A DNA stretch of 64,000 nucleotides from an uncultured Kiritimatiellota bacterium (GTDB lineage: Bacteria; Verrucomicrobiota; Kiritimatiellia; RFP12; UBA1067): NCBI GenBank assembly GCA_934635385.1, contig CAKTZI010000012.1, positions 1 to 64,000 of the forward strand, read 5' to 3'. The position numbers and the translations under genes were made by a program. Of this stretch, positions 7,675 to 15,621 are shown piece after piece. The notes under the pieces were generated by a model that had not been told where the DNA came from, did not search any database, and saw only the letters and a list, made by a program, of their open reading frames with translations. The number at the start of each line of letters is the position of its first letter. Position 1 is the first letter of the stretch.

Positions 7675-9621
7675 ATGAGAAAGTTGAAACGAATGATTGT
7701 CGCCGCCGCGTGTGCCGTGGCGGGCGGGGCGTTGGCGCAGGGGCTTGCCGAACCGGCGATGGAGGTCTTGCCGCTCGGCTGCGTCAAGCCGGACACATGG
7801 CTGGCCGAACAGCTGCGGAAGCAGGCGAACGGCCTTACGGGCCATGCCGAGGAGCTGTACGACGACATCGGGAAGTCCGACTGGCTGACCGGGGCGAACG
7901 TCGGCAAGGAATTCGCCTGGGAACGCGGCCCCTACTACGCGAAGGGCCTCGTCTCGCTGGCGCTCGTCCTCGGCGACTCGTCTCTTGAGGCCAAGGCGCG
8001 GAAATGGGTGGACGCCATCCTGAACTCCCAGCGGGCGGACGGCGACTTTGGCCCGAAGGCGCGCAACTGGTGGGCGAACATGATTGCGCTCTGGCTTCTG
8101 CGCGACTGGTGCGAGGCGACGGACGATGCGCGCGTCGTGCCGTTCCTCGAACGTTACTTCGCCTTTCAGCGCACGGCGTTCGCGGCCTATCCGCTCGCCG
8201 CCGAGTCGAAGTGGGCGGCCGCGCGCGCCGGCGACGAGCTGGACGTCGTGCTGTGGCTTTATCGCCGTACGCGCAAGTCCGAATGGCTTGCCTTCGCGCG
8301 GACGGTCTCGGCGCAGTCGGCGGACTGGACGACCTACTACTGGCGCGGCGGCGATCCGGCGGGGCCGAACGCGAACGGCTGCCGCAGCCACATCGTGAAC
8401 TTCATGCAGGGCCTGAAGACGCCCGCCTTGCAGTCCCTCCTCGACGGCGACGTCCGCAAGTGCGGCGCTTACGCGGCGGCGTTCGGCCCCGACGGCTGGG
8501 CGATGCGCCTGTACGGACGGCCCGACCGCATGGTCAACGGCTCCGAGCCGCTGTCCGACCGCAGCGCGTCGGGCGGCACGGAGCTTTGCGCGATCGCCGA
8601 GCGCATCCTGAGCTGCCAGACCGTCCTCGCCGCGACGGGCGACCTCGCGGCGGCGGACGACCTGGAGATCGTCGCCTACAATTCCCTTCCGGCGACGCTC
8701 GCGAAAGACGGACGCGGCATGCGCTACTACTGCCTCCTCAACCAGCCGTCGTGCGAGGACAAGCCCCTCCTCTTCGCGAACAACGGGGCGGGCAGCGGCC
8801 CCAATCGCAACGGCGCGATCTGTCCGGGTCCGCACGCGGGCTTCGGCTGCTGCCGCTCGAACTTCCACTTCGCGTGGCCGAAGTTCGTGCAGTCCATGTG
8901 GATGCGCCGGGGCGGCGGCCTCGCGGCGGTCGCCTACGGGCCGTGCCGCGTGACAGCGGACGTCGGCGGTCGCACGGTGACGCTGGCGATGTCGACGGGC
9001 TATCCGTTCGACGGCAAGGTCGAGATCCGCGTCCTCGAAGGCGGCGGCCGTTTCCCGATCTCCGTGCGCATCCCCGGATGGTGCGGCCTGCCGGATGCCG
9101 GGCGGTTTCGCACGTTCGCGCGCGACTGGAAGCCGGGCGAGACGGTCGAGCTGGACTTCCCGCAGGCGGTGCGGCTGTCGTTCTGGGAGCGTGACGCCGT
9201 GGCGGTGATGCGCGGGCCGCTTCTCTTCGCGCTTCGGATGCCGGCGGAGGAGAAGGCCGTGCCGTGCTACCAGGTTCCGTTCGAGAACCGGTGGATCGAG
9301 GGCGAGACCGAATTCCCGCGCAAGGAGATCCGTCCAAAGGCTGACTGGAACTATGCGCTGTTGCTGAGCAAAGACCGCACGCTCGCCGGCGCGACGGTCG
9401 AGGACGAGGGCGACGAGGGAATGTTCATCCGCGCCCGCGCCGTGAAGACGGACTTCGGCGGCTGGGGCTATATGCGCGACGGGACGACGGGGCGGGCGGT
9501 CGATCCGCCGCCGTCGCCCGTGCCGGATGAGGGCGGGCGCGCGGAGACGGTGACGCTCGTGCCGATGGGGCTGACGGAAATCCGCATCGTGCTCTTCCCG
9601 TGGCTGCACGCGCGTGACTGA
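7675..9621 (+). CDS. Second GH127/DUF1680-related glycoside hydrolase, exported
   Basis: A 648-residue protein with signal peptide (to about residue 21, ALAQG). The helical barrel carries GYxxD-type DUF1680 features: NWWANMIALWLLRDW, GTELCAIAERIL with E303-L-C305, and the cysteine pair C392-C393 in FGCCRSNFHFAWPKF. These match the Glu/Cys/Cys-Cys zinc cluster of GH127. It is clearly divergent from the other GH127 gene at 3767 (different spacing and flanks), so it is probably a different subgroup or substrate rather than a duplicate. It stands alone between a divergent toxin-antitoxin pair and argH, which has its own promoter. Confidence 0.8.
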   Translation: MRKLKRMIVAAACAVAGGALAQGLAEPAMEVLPLGCVKPDTWLAEQLRKQANGLTGHAEELYDDIGKSDWLTGANVGKEFAWERGPYYAKGLVSLALVLGDSSLEAKARKWVDAILNSQRADGDFGPKARNWWANMIALWLLRDWCEATDDARVVPFLERYFAFQRTAFAAYPLAAESKWAAARAGDELDVVLWLYRRTRKSEWLAFARTVSAQSADWTTYYWRGGDPAGPNANGCRSHIVNFMQGLKTPALQSLLDGDVRKCGAYAAAFGPDGWAMRLYGRPDRMVNGSEPLSDRSASGGTELCAIAERILSCQTVLAATGDLAAADDLEIVAYNSLPATLAKDGRGMRYYCLLNQPSCEDKPLLFANNGAGSGPNRNGAICPGPHAGFGCCRSNFHFAWPKFVQSMWMRRGGGLAAVAYGPCRVTADVGGRTVTLAMSTGYPFDGKVEIRVLEGGGRFPISVRIPGWCGLPDAGRFRTFARDWKPGETVELDFPQAVRLSFWERDAVAVMRGPLLFALRMPAEEKAVPCYQVPFENRWIEGETEFPRKEIRPKADWNYALLLSKDRTLAGATVEDEGDEGMFIRARAVKTDFGGWGYMRDGTTGRAVDPPPSPVPDEGGRAETVTLVPMGLTEIRIVLFPWLHARD

Positions 9622-9635
9622 GGCCGGGATTATGG

Positions 9636-9641
9636 TATAAT
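9636..9641 (+). promoter_or_regulatory. Extended -10 promoter of argH
   Basis: TATGGTATAAT (hexamer at 9636-9641, extended TGG before it) lies 8 nt before the ATG at 9650. There is no convincing -35 box. Transcription would start at or within a base or two of the ATG, i.e. a leaderless message. Confidence 0.7.
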
Positions 9642-9649
9642 TTCGCGCC

Positions 9650-11035
9650 ATGAAGAAGCAGACCATCACCGACAACACCATCGATTCCGACGTGCTGACC
9701 TACACGGTCGGCGAAGATCCCGTCCTTGACCTCGCGCTCGCGAAGTGGGACTGCATGGGCACCGCCGCGCACGTGACGATGCTTTCCGAGATGAAAGGGC
9801 TGAAGAGGCCGATCGTCACGAAGGCCGAGGCGGCGCGCGTCCGCAAGGAGCTTGCGCGGATCGTCCGTCTCGCCGCCGAGGGGAAGTTCGCCATCCGCGA
9901 GGACGACCAGGACGTCCACATGGCCGTCGAGCGGCTGCTGACCGAGACGCTCGGCGACCTCGGCAAGAAGATCCACACGGGCCGCTCCCGCAACGACCAG
10001 GTCGCCGTGGACGTGCGCCTGCACATGAAGAGCGAGATCCTCGAGACGGAGAAGGAGGTCTGCGCGCTCGCGGCGGAGCTCTGCTCGTTCGGCTTCGACG
10101 CGGGGCCGATCCCGCTTGTCGGGCGCACGCACCTGCAGCCGGCGATGCCGTCCACGGTCGAGATGTGGGCGACGGGCCACGCCGAGATGATCGTCGACCA
10201 GCTCGCGAACTTCGAGGCGGCCTACGCGCTCGCCGACCTGAACCCGCTCGGCTCCGCCGCCGGCTACGGCGTGCCGCTGCCGCTCGACCGCGCGCGCACG
10301 ACGCAGCTGCTCGGCTTCGGCCGCACGCTGCACAACTGCTTCGGCGCGTCGATGGCGCGCGGCGAGTGCGAGGCGAGCCTCCTCTCGGCGCTCGCGCAGC
10401 TCATGTGCGTCCTCTCGCGCCTCGCCGAGGACCTGATCCTCTTCTCGATGCCGGAGTTCGCCTACTTCAAGCTGCCGCGCGCCTACTGCACGGGCTCGTC
10501 GATCATGCCGCAGAAGTTCAACCCCGACGTGCTGGAGCTCGTGCGCGGCAAGACGGCGCAGGTGATCGGCTGGCAGACGGCGGCCCTGACGCTCCTCCAC
10601 GCGATGCCGGGCGGCTACAACCGCGACCTGCAGGACGCGAAGCTCCTCTACATGAAGGGCCTGGAGACGACGCGCACGACGCTGCGCATCCTCGCGAAGG
10701 TCGTCGCGGGGCTGAAGGTCAACGCGGACAACTGCCGCGAGGCGTTCACGCCGGGCGTCTTCGCGACGGACGTCGCGCTCGCGAAGGTCGCGGCGGGGAT
10801 GCCGTGGCGCGACGCCTACCACGCGGTGCGCGACCAGTTCGCCGCGCTCTACGAGGGCAAGCCGGCGGAAGTCGCGAACCTCGACCCGGACAGGCAGGTC
10901 GCGCTGAAGACGCACGAGGGCACGTGCATGGGCCTTGACCACGAGCTGTACCAGGCGCGCATCTCGGAGGCCGTCGCCTCTGCCGATCGCCGCCTCGCCG
11001 CGCTGGAGACGTGCTGCCGGCGGCTCCTGAAGTAG
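9650..11035 (+). CDS. argH: Argininosuccinate lyase
   Basis: A 461-residue cytosolic enzyme that splits argininosuccinate into arginine and fumarate, the last step of arginine synthesis. Fumarase/ASL superfamily signatures are present: HTGRSRNDQVAVD, GRTHLQPAMPST (catalytic His loop) and the flexible GSSIMPQKFNPDV loop at residues 282-294, with Phe at the variable position. The N-terminus is unusual, lacking the common WGGRF opening and beginning ITDNTIDSDVLTYTVGEDP. The next gene starts 6 nt downstream. Confidence 0.93.
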   Translation: MKKQTITDNTIDSDVLTYTVGEDPVLDLALAKWDCMGTAAHVTMLSEMKGLKRPIVTKAEAARVRKELARIVRLAAEGKFAIREDDQDVHMAVERLLTETLGDLGKKIHTGRSRNDQVAVDVRLHMKSEILETEKEVCALAAELCSFGFDAGPIPLVGRTHLQPAMPSTVEMWATGHAEMIVDQLANFEAAYALADLNPLGSAAGYGVPLPLDRARTTQLLGFGRTLHNCFGASMARGECEASLLSALAQLMCVLSRLAEDLILFSMPEFAYFKLPRAYCTGSSIMPQKFNPDVLELVRGKTAQVIGWQTAALTLLHAMPGGYNRDLQDAKLLYMKGLETTRTTLRILAKVVAGLKVNADNCREAFTPGVFATDVALAKVAAGMPWRDAYHAVRDQFAALYEGKPAEVANLDPDRQVALKTHEGTCMGLDHELYQARISEAVASADRRLAALETCCRRLLK

Positions 11036-11040
11036 GGTCG

Positions 11041-11724
11041 ATGCGGCGCGAACGCGAGGAACGTCTGCTGGCGGCCTGTCTGCTGAGCGCGGCGGGCGGG
11101 TTTACGGACGTCTACTCCTATCTCTTTCGCGGCGGCGTGTTCGCGAACGCCGTGACGGGAAACCTGGTGCTTCTTGGCCTGCGGCTGGCGTCCGGCAACG
11201 TCATCGGTGCGTTGCATGGCGCATGCGCCGTCCTGGCCTACGGCGCGGGCGTTGTGTCCGCGAACGCGATCCATGCGCGCTATGCGCACGTCCGCCGCCT
11301 GGGCTGGCACCAGGTCGTCCTGTGGATCGAGGCGGCGCTGCTGACGGCCGTCGTCTGCCTGCCGAGCGGCCCCGGCGACTTTGCGGTCGCGGCCGTGATC
11401 TCCTTCGTGTGCGCCCTGCAGGTGCAGACGTTCCGCCGCGTCCGCGGGCTACCGTTCGCGTCGACCATGTGCACGGGCAACCTGCGCAGCGGGGCGGACG
11501 CCCTCTACCAGTGGATGAGCCGTGCCGATGCGAACGGCCTTGCGAAGGCGCGACACTACGCGCTCGTCATCGTGTGCTTCGTCTCCGGCGTCGTGCTGGG
11601 CGCGCTGCTCCTGAAGGGACTGGGCGCGCGCGCGTTCGCCCTCGTCCCCGCGACGCTGGTCGTCGTCTCGCTGCTCGTCCATCGCCGCCCGGCGGCCTGG
11701 CTGCGGTGGCTGCGTCGTCGCTAG
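11041..11724 (+). CDS. DUF1275 (YoaK family) membrane protein
   Basis: A 227-residue protein with about six hydrophobic segments. The opening LLAACLLSAAGGFTDVYSYL and the repeated VTGNLVLLG / MCTGNLRS motifs are characteristic of the DUF1275/YoaK family, inner-membrane proteins of unknown transport function. The ATG at 11041 is preferred over an upstream ATG at 11011 because the latter overlaps the argH coding end and adds no conserved sequence. Probably co-transcribed with argH, without functional implication. Confidence 0.8.
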   Translation: MRREREERLLAACLLSAAGGFTDVYSYLFRGGVFANAVTGNLVLLGLRLASGNVIGALHGACAVLAYGAGVVSANAIHARYAHVRRLGWHQVVLWIEAALLTAVVCLPSGPGDFAVAAVISFVCALQVQTFRRVRGLPFASTMCTGNLRSGADALYQWMSRADANGLAKARHYALVIVCFVSGVVLGALLLKGLGARAFALVPATLVVVSLLVHRRPAAWLRWLRRR

Positions 11725-11744
11725 CGAATAAAACGGCTTTTTGA

Positions 11745-11788
11745 ACCTTAAGAAATCTTAAGGTAAATCTTAAGGTAATCTTAAGGTA
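11745..11788. repeat. CTTAAG-centred inverted and tandem repeats upstream of comM
   Basis: An inverted repeat ACCTTAAG-AAAT-CTTAAGGT (11745-11764) merges into three 12-nt direct copies of AATCTTAAGGTA (11754-11765, 11766-11777, 11777-11788, the last sharing one base). They lie just upstream of a -10-like GATAAT at 11807-11812, covering the expected -35 region, so they could be an operator array; the inverted repeat could also end the argH-DUF1275 transcript. Confidence 0.65.
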
Positions 11789-11854
11789 TCTTTTCTCTTT
11801 TTTTGCGATAATGTCCGCGTCTTCAGCAAGAAGGCGGAAAGGCAAGGAGAAAAG

Positions 11855-13402
11855 ATGTTGGCAAAATGCTATTCGGGCGCGGTCAGCGGCGTTGACGCGC
11901 AAACGGTCGAGATCGAGGTCTATTCGGCGGTCGGCACGTCGCAGTTCGCGATCGTGGGGCTGCCCGACACGGCGGTGAAGGAGGCGAAAGACCGCATCCC
12001 GACCGCGCTCAAGAACCAGGGCCTCGCGTCGAAGAAGGAGTTCGACGTTACGGTCAACCTCGCGCCGGCGGACGTGCGGAAAGAGGGGCCGATCTACGAC
12101 CTGCCGATCGCCGTCGGCCTCCTGAAGGCGACGGGGCGCATCCGCAACGAGCGGCTGGACGACTATGCGCTCATCGGCGAGCTCGCGCTCTCCGGCGAGG
12201 TGCGGCGCGTGCGCGGCATCCTGCCGATGGTGCTGGAGATGAAGCGCATCGGCCGCCGCGCCGTCCTCGTGCCGTACGAGAACGTCGAGGAGGCGAGTGT
12301 CGTCGAGGGCATCGACGTCATCCCCGTGCGCGTGCTGCAGGACGCCGTGCAGTACCTGAACGGCGAACGGCTGATCGAGCCGCGCGTGACGGATCTCGCG
12401 AGCCTCGTCGCGGCGGATCGCGACGCAGGGGACGACTTCGCCGACGTGAAGGGGCAGGACGGGGCGCGCACCGCGCTGGAGGTCGCCGTCGCGGGCGGCC
12501 ACAACGTCCTCATGATCGGCAGCCCCGGCTCCGGCAAGACGATGCTCGCGCGGCGCGTGCCGTCCATCCTGCCGCCGCTCACGGTCGAGGAGGCGCTGGA
12601 GGTCTCGCGCATCCACTCCGTCGCGGGCGCGGCGAAGGGCGGCGGACGTTTCGTGACGCGGCGGCCGTTCCGCGCGCCGCACCACACCGTCTCGTCGATC
12701 GGCCTCCTCGGCGGCGGCACGCATCCCGTCCCCGGCGAAGTCTCGCTCGCGCATCGCGGCGTCCTCTTCCTCGACGAGTTCGCCGAGTTCCCGCGTTCGG
12801 CGCTGGAGGTCTTGCGCCAGCCGCTGGAGGACGGGCACGTCTGCGTCTCGCGCGCGGCGGCCGCCTACGACTACCCCTCGACGTTCATGCTGATCGCGGC
12901 GATGAACCCGTGTCCCTGCGGCTACTACAACGACCCGACCCACGCCTGCCGCTGCTCGCCGAACGCGATCATGAAATACCAGAGCCGCATTTCGGGTCCG
13001 CTTCTCGATCGCATCGACATCCAGATCGAGGTGCCGCCCGTCGAGGCGCGGCGGCTGCCGCTGGAGAAGCCGGGCGAGCCGAGCGCGGCCATCCGCGAAC
13101 GGGTGCTGGCGGCGCGGGCGATCCAGTCCGCGCGCTACCGGGGGATGCCGGGCGTCCACACGAACGCCGAGGTGCGGGGACGTGACCTCGCGGACGTCTG
13201 CCGTTTCACGCGCAAGGACTGCGAAGACCTCGTGCGCGTCATCGAGCGGCTGAACCTGTCCGCCCGCGCCTACGACAAGGTGCTGCGCGTCGCGCGGACG
13301 ATCGCCGACCTCGCGGGGGCGGAGGCCGTCACGCCGGAGCACCTGCACAACGCGCTGCTCTATCGGCGTATGGACAACGAGGAGAACTCCTTTTGGATTT
13401 AA
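11855..13402 (+). CDS. comM: YifB/ComM-family Mg-chelatase-like AAA+ ATPase
   Basis: A 515-residue protein with an N-terminal ChlI/Lon-like domain (GLPDTAVKEAKDRI), a central AAA+ domain with Walker A GSPGSGKTML (near residue 225), Walker B (GVLFLDEFAEF), sensor sequence and a C-terminal Mg-chelatase helical domain (LNLSARAYDKVLRVARTIADL). The characterised member ComM is a hexameric helicase that drives branch migration during natural transformation. A leader of about 35 nt with an AAGGAG site precedes the ATG. Nearby recA and yraN support a DNA-processing role. Confidence 0.9.
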   Translation: MLAKCYSGAVSGVDAQTVEIEVYSAVGTSQFAIVGLPDTAVKEAKDRIPTALKNQGLASKKEFDVTVNLAPADVRKEGPIYDLPIAVGLLKATGRIRNERLDDYALIGELALSGEVRRVRGILPMVLEMKRIGRRAVLVPYENVEEASVVEGIDVIPVRVLQDAVQYLNGERLIEPRVTDLASLVAADRDAGDDFADVKGQDGARTALEVAVAGGHNVLMIGSPGSGKTMLARRVPSILPPLTVEEALEVSRIHSVAGAAKGGGRFVTRRPFRAPHHTVSSIGLLGGGTHPVPGEVSLAHRGVLFLDEFAEFPRSALEVLRQPLEDGHVCVSRAAAAYDYPSTFMLIAAMNPCPCGYYNDPTHACRCSPNAIMKYQSRISGPLLDRIDIQIEVPPVEARRLPLEKPGEPSAAIRERVLAARAIQSARYRGMPGVHTNAEVRGRDLADVCRFTRKDCEDLVRVIERLNLSARAYDKVLRVARTIADLAGAEAVTPEHLHNALLYRRMDNEENSFWI

Positions 13403-13472
13403 GTCGCCGCCCGACGAACGGGCGCGGACACACAAACCACAACAAAGCAAAACAAGGAAAGGAACACAGACC

Positions 13473-14087
13473 ATGAACACCACACCGAACACATCCTCCG
13501 CCACGGTCGCCCGCGCGGCGACGGCGCGCGGCCCGTACCGCCCGAACCTGACGTTCTACCATCCGAACGCCAAGGGCACGGGATGCGCACTCTCGATGAA
13601 CCTCCATCCGGCGCACGATGACGTCGACGGCAGCATCATGATGAAAGTCGCGAACCAGTCGTCCGTCGGCGACAGCCGAGGACCGAGACCGACCTACGCG
13701 CGATTCGACTGGGAAAAGGCGATCTGCGTGAAGCTCGACTTCAACGACCTCTGCCAGATCCTGATGGTCTTTCGCGGTGTCTGCGAGTCGATCGGCGAGG
13801 GGCGCGGCCTCTACCACCGCTCGCCGAAGGCCGCGACGCGCATCGTCCTGCGGCATCTCGTCGAGCCGGTCTCCGGCTACTCGCTCGAGCTTTACCGCAC
13901 GCCGGTCAGCGGCACGGGCGAATCGCGCGCGCATCTCCTTCTGACGGCGGCGGAGGCGCACGGGCTTTGCGAGGCCATCGCGGGCTCGATGTCCGTCATC
14001 TGCTTCGGCATCCCGATGGTGATTGCGCACGATACCACAGCCTATCAGGAAAGCGTCCGGGAGGCTCGTCATGTGGTCGCGGCGTGA
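13473..14087 (+). CDS. Uncharacterised protein between comM and yraN
   Basis: A 204-residue soluble protein with no signal peptide. After a Ser/Thr/Ala-rich N-terminus it has a compact alpha/beta region: LTFYHPNAKGTGCALSMNL, an Asp/Gly loop, then FDWEKAICVKLDFNDLCQIL, and later RIVLRHLVEPVSGYSLELYR. The pattern of curved strands with basic residues recalls small ssDNA-binding folds such as PC4/Whirly, but this is an impression, not an assignment. Codon use is like the neighbours, so it is probably core genome. Context (comM upstream, YraN overlapping by 17 nt, recA beyond) suggests a DNA-linked function. Confidence 0.75.
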   Translation: MNTTPNTSSATVARAATARGPYRPNLTFYHPNAKGTGCALSMNLHPAHDDVDGSIMMKVANQSSVGDSRGPRPTYARFDWEKAICVKLDFNDLCQILMVFRGVCESIGEGRGLYHRSPKAATRIVLRHLVEPVSGYSLELYRTPVSGTGESRAHLLLTAAEAHGLCEAIAGSMSVICFGIPMVIAHDTTAYQESVREARHVVAA

Positions 14088-14505
14088 GGCGGCGAACGTC
14101 GGCGTCGTGCGCGGCGCGTGGGGCGAGGACGTTGCGGCGGACTTCCTGCGCCGTCGCGGCTACCTGATCGTCGACAGCAACGCCTGTCCCGTCGAGAAGG
14201 ATCGGCGGCTGGAGATCGACCTCGTTGCGTGGGACGAGTCGACGGACACGATGGTCTTCGTCGAGGTGAAGCAGCACGCGACGCTCACGTCCCATGGGCG
14301 TCGCCTGCGCAGCGTGGACCGGCGCAAGCGCGTCAACCTGCGCCGCGCCTGCAACGCCTGGCGCCGCGTCAACAAGTGGCGCGGCAGCTTCCGGTTCGAC
14401 GTGATCGAGATCTACGGTACGCCCGAAGGCGGGCGCCCCGTCATCGACCACATCGAAAAGGTCGATCTCTTCGCGAAGCCCGGCCGCTTCGTGAAATGGG
14501 ATTGA
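14071..14505 (+). CDS. YraN/UPF0102 family nuclease-like protein
   Basis: A 144-residue protein with the restriction-endonuclease-like fold of UPF0102: GAWGEDVAADFLRRRGYLIV, then the catalytic-type E-x-D (RLEIDLVAWD) and FVEVKQ (E-x-K), followed by the basic RRKRVNLRRA helix. The ATG at 14071, with a GGGAGG site 5-10 nt upstream, gives the family's usual start; a longer frame from 14023 would lie within the preceding gene. The 17-nt overlap suggests translational coupling. The biological role of the family is not established. Confidence 0.85.
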   Translation: MWSRREAANVGVVRGAWGEDVAADFLRRRGYLIVDSNACPVEKDRRLEIDLVAWDESTDTMVFVEVKQHATLTSHGRRLRSVDRRKRVNLRRACNAWRRVNKWRGSFRFDVIEIYGTPEGGRPVIDHIEKVDLFAKPGRFVKWD

Positions 14506-14529
14506 AAGGCAACGAAAAAGGAGTTTATC

Positions 14530-14563
14530 GTCCTATTTGTCTTATCTGTCCCATTTGTCCTAA
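14530..14563. repeat. Dispersed GTCCYATTTGTC-type intergenic repeat, copy 1
   Basis: A pyrimidine-rich segment built from GTCC(T/C)ATTTGTC-like units, in the leader before recA. A related 33-nt copy with five mismatches lies at 54492-54525 between rnfC and rnfD. Confidence 0.55.
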
Positions 14564-14604
14564 CCCAACTCCCAACCCTCAACCCAACAGAAAGGAACCT
14601 AACC

Positions 14605-15618
14605 ATGAAACTGACAACGGCACTTGAAGAAGTCATGAAGACCATCCGCAAGGAATTCGGCGAAATGTCGATCCTGCGGCTCGGCGATGCGGCCGACCAG
14701 TCGGTCGAGGCGATCTCGACCGGCGCGCTCTCGCTTGATCTCGCGCTCGGCGTGGGCGGCCTCCCGCGCGGGCGCATCGTCGAATGCTACGGACACGAGT
14801 CGTCCGGCAAGACGACGCTCGCGCTGCATGTCGTCGCGAACGCCCAGAAGGCGGGCGGCACGGCGGCGTTCATCGATGCGGAGCATGCGCTCGACCCGAC
14901 CTACGCGAAGAAGATCGGCGTCGATCTCGAAAACCTGATCGTCTCGCAGCCGAACTCCGGCGAGGAGGCGCTCACGATCTGCGAACAGCTCGTGCGCTCC
15001 GGTGCGGTCGATGTCGTGGTCGTCGATTCGGTCGCGGCCCTGACGCCGCAGGCGGAGATCGACGGCGACATGGGCGACGCCCACGTCGGCCTCCAGGCGC
15101 GGCTCATGTCGCAGGCGATGCGCAAGCTCACCTCGACGCTCGCGCAGACGAAGACGCTCTGCATCTTCACGAACCAGGTGCGCGAGAAGATCGGCGTCAT
15201 GTTCGGCAGCCCGGAGACGACGCCGGGCGGCAAGGCGCTCAAGTTCTACGCGACGTGCCGTCTGCAGGTTCAGCGCATCGGCGCGATCAAGAGCGCGTCC
15301 GGCGAGGTCGTCGGCAACCGCACGCGCGTGAAGGTCGTGAAGAACAAGGTCGCCGCGCCGTTCACGGAGGCGGAGTTCGACATCCTCTACTCGTGCGGCA
15401 TCTCCTATGAGGGGTCGGTTCTGGACGCGGCGCTCGCGCGCGGCCTCGTCGAGAAGCGCGGCAGTTGGCTCGCCTATGGCGACCGGCAGCTCGCACAGGG
15501 CTCGCTCGCGGCCATTGCCTACCTGAAGGAGAATCCGGCGTTGACGGACGAGATCGTCGCGCGCGTCCGCGAGACGCCGGTCAATCCCGCGTTGTCAAAA
15601 GCCCGAAAGGCGGCATGA
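14605..15618 (+). CDS. recA: Recombinase A
   Basis: A 337-residue RecA that forms filaments on ssDNA for homologous recombination and SOS signalling. Walker A is GHESSGKTT at residues 63-71 (most RecA proteins have Pro at the second position). The family signature ALKFYATCRLQV, the Walker B VVVVDSVAAL and the L1/L2 loop sequences (VGLQARLMSQAMRK; FTNQVREKIGVMFGSPETT) are all present. The C-terminal domain is short and not strongly acidic. The ATG follows an AAAGGAA site. No LexA-type operator is evident in the short leader. Confidence 0.96.
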   Translation: MKLTTALEEVMKTIRKEFGEMSILRLGDAADQSVEAISTGALSLDLALGVGGLPRGRIVECYGHESSGKTTLALHVVANAQKAGGTAAFIDAEHALDPTYAKKIGVDLENLIVSQPNSGEEALTICEQLVRSGAVDVVVVDSVAALTPQAEIDGDMGDAHVGLQARLMSQAMRKLTSTLAQTKTLCIFTNQVREKIGVMFGSPETTPGGKALKFYATCRLQVQRIGAIKSASGEVVGNRTRVKVVKNKVAAPFTEAEFDILYSCGISYEGSVLDAALARGLVEKRGSWLAYGDRQLAQGSLAAIAYLKENPALTDEIVARVRETPVNPALSKARKAA

Positions 15619-15621
15619 GCC

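Noticed and set aside
10490..10530. argH active-site substitution (PQKFNP instead of PQKKNP)
   Set aside because: The position is variable in the family signature (GSSxMPQKxNP), and Lys289 and Ser284 remain, so activity should be unaffected.
13408..13424. CGCCCG-ACGAA-CGGGCG hairpin after comM as terminator
   Set aside because: No following T tract; next gene has no clear promoter, so read-through is likely.
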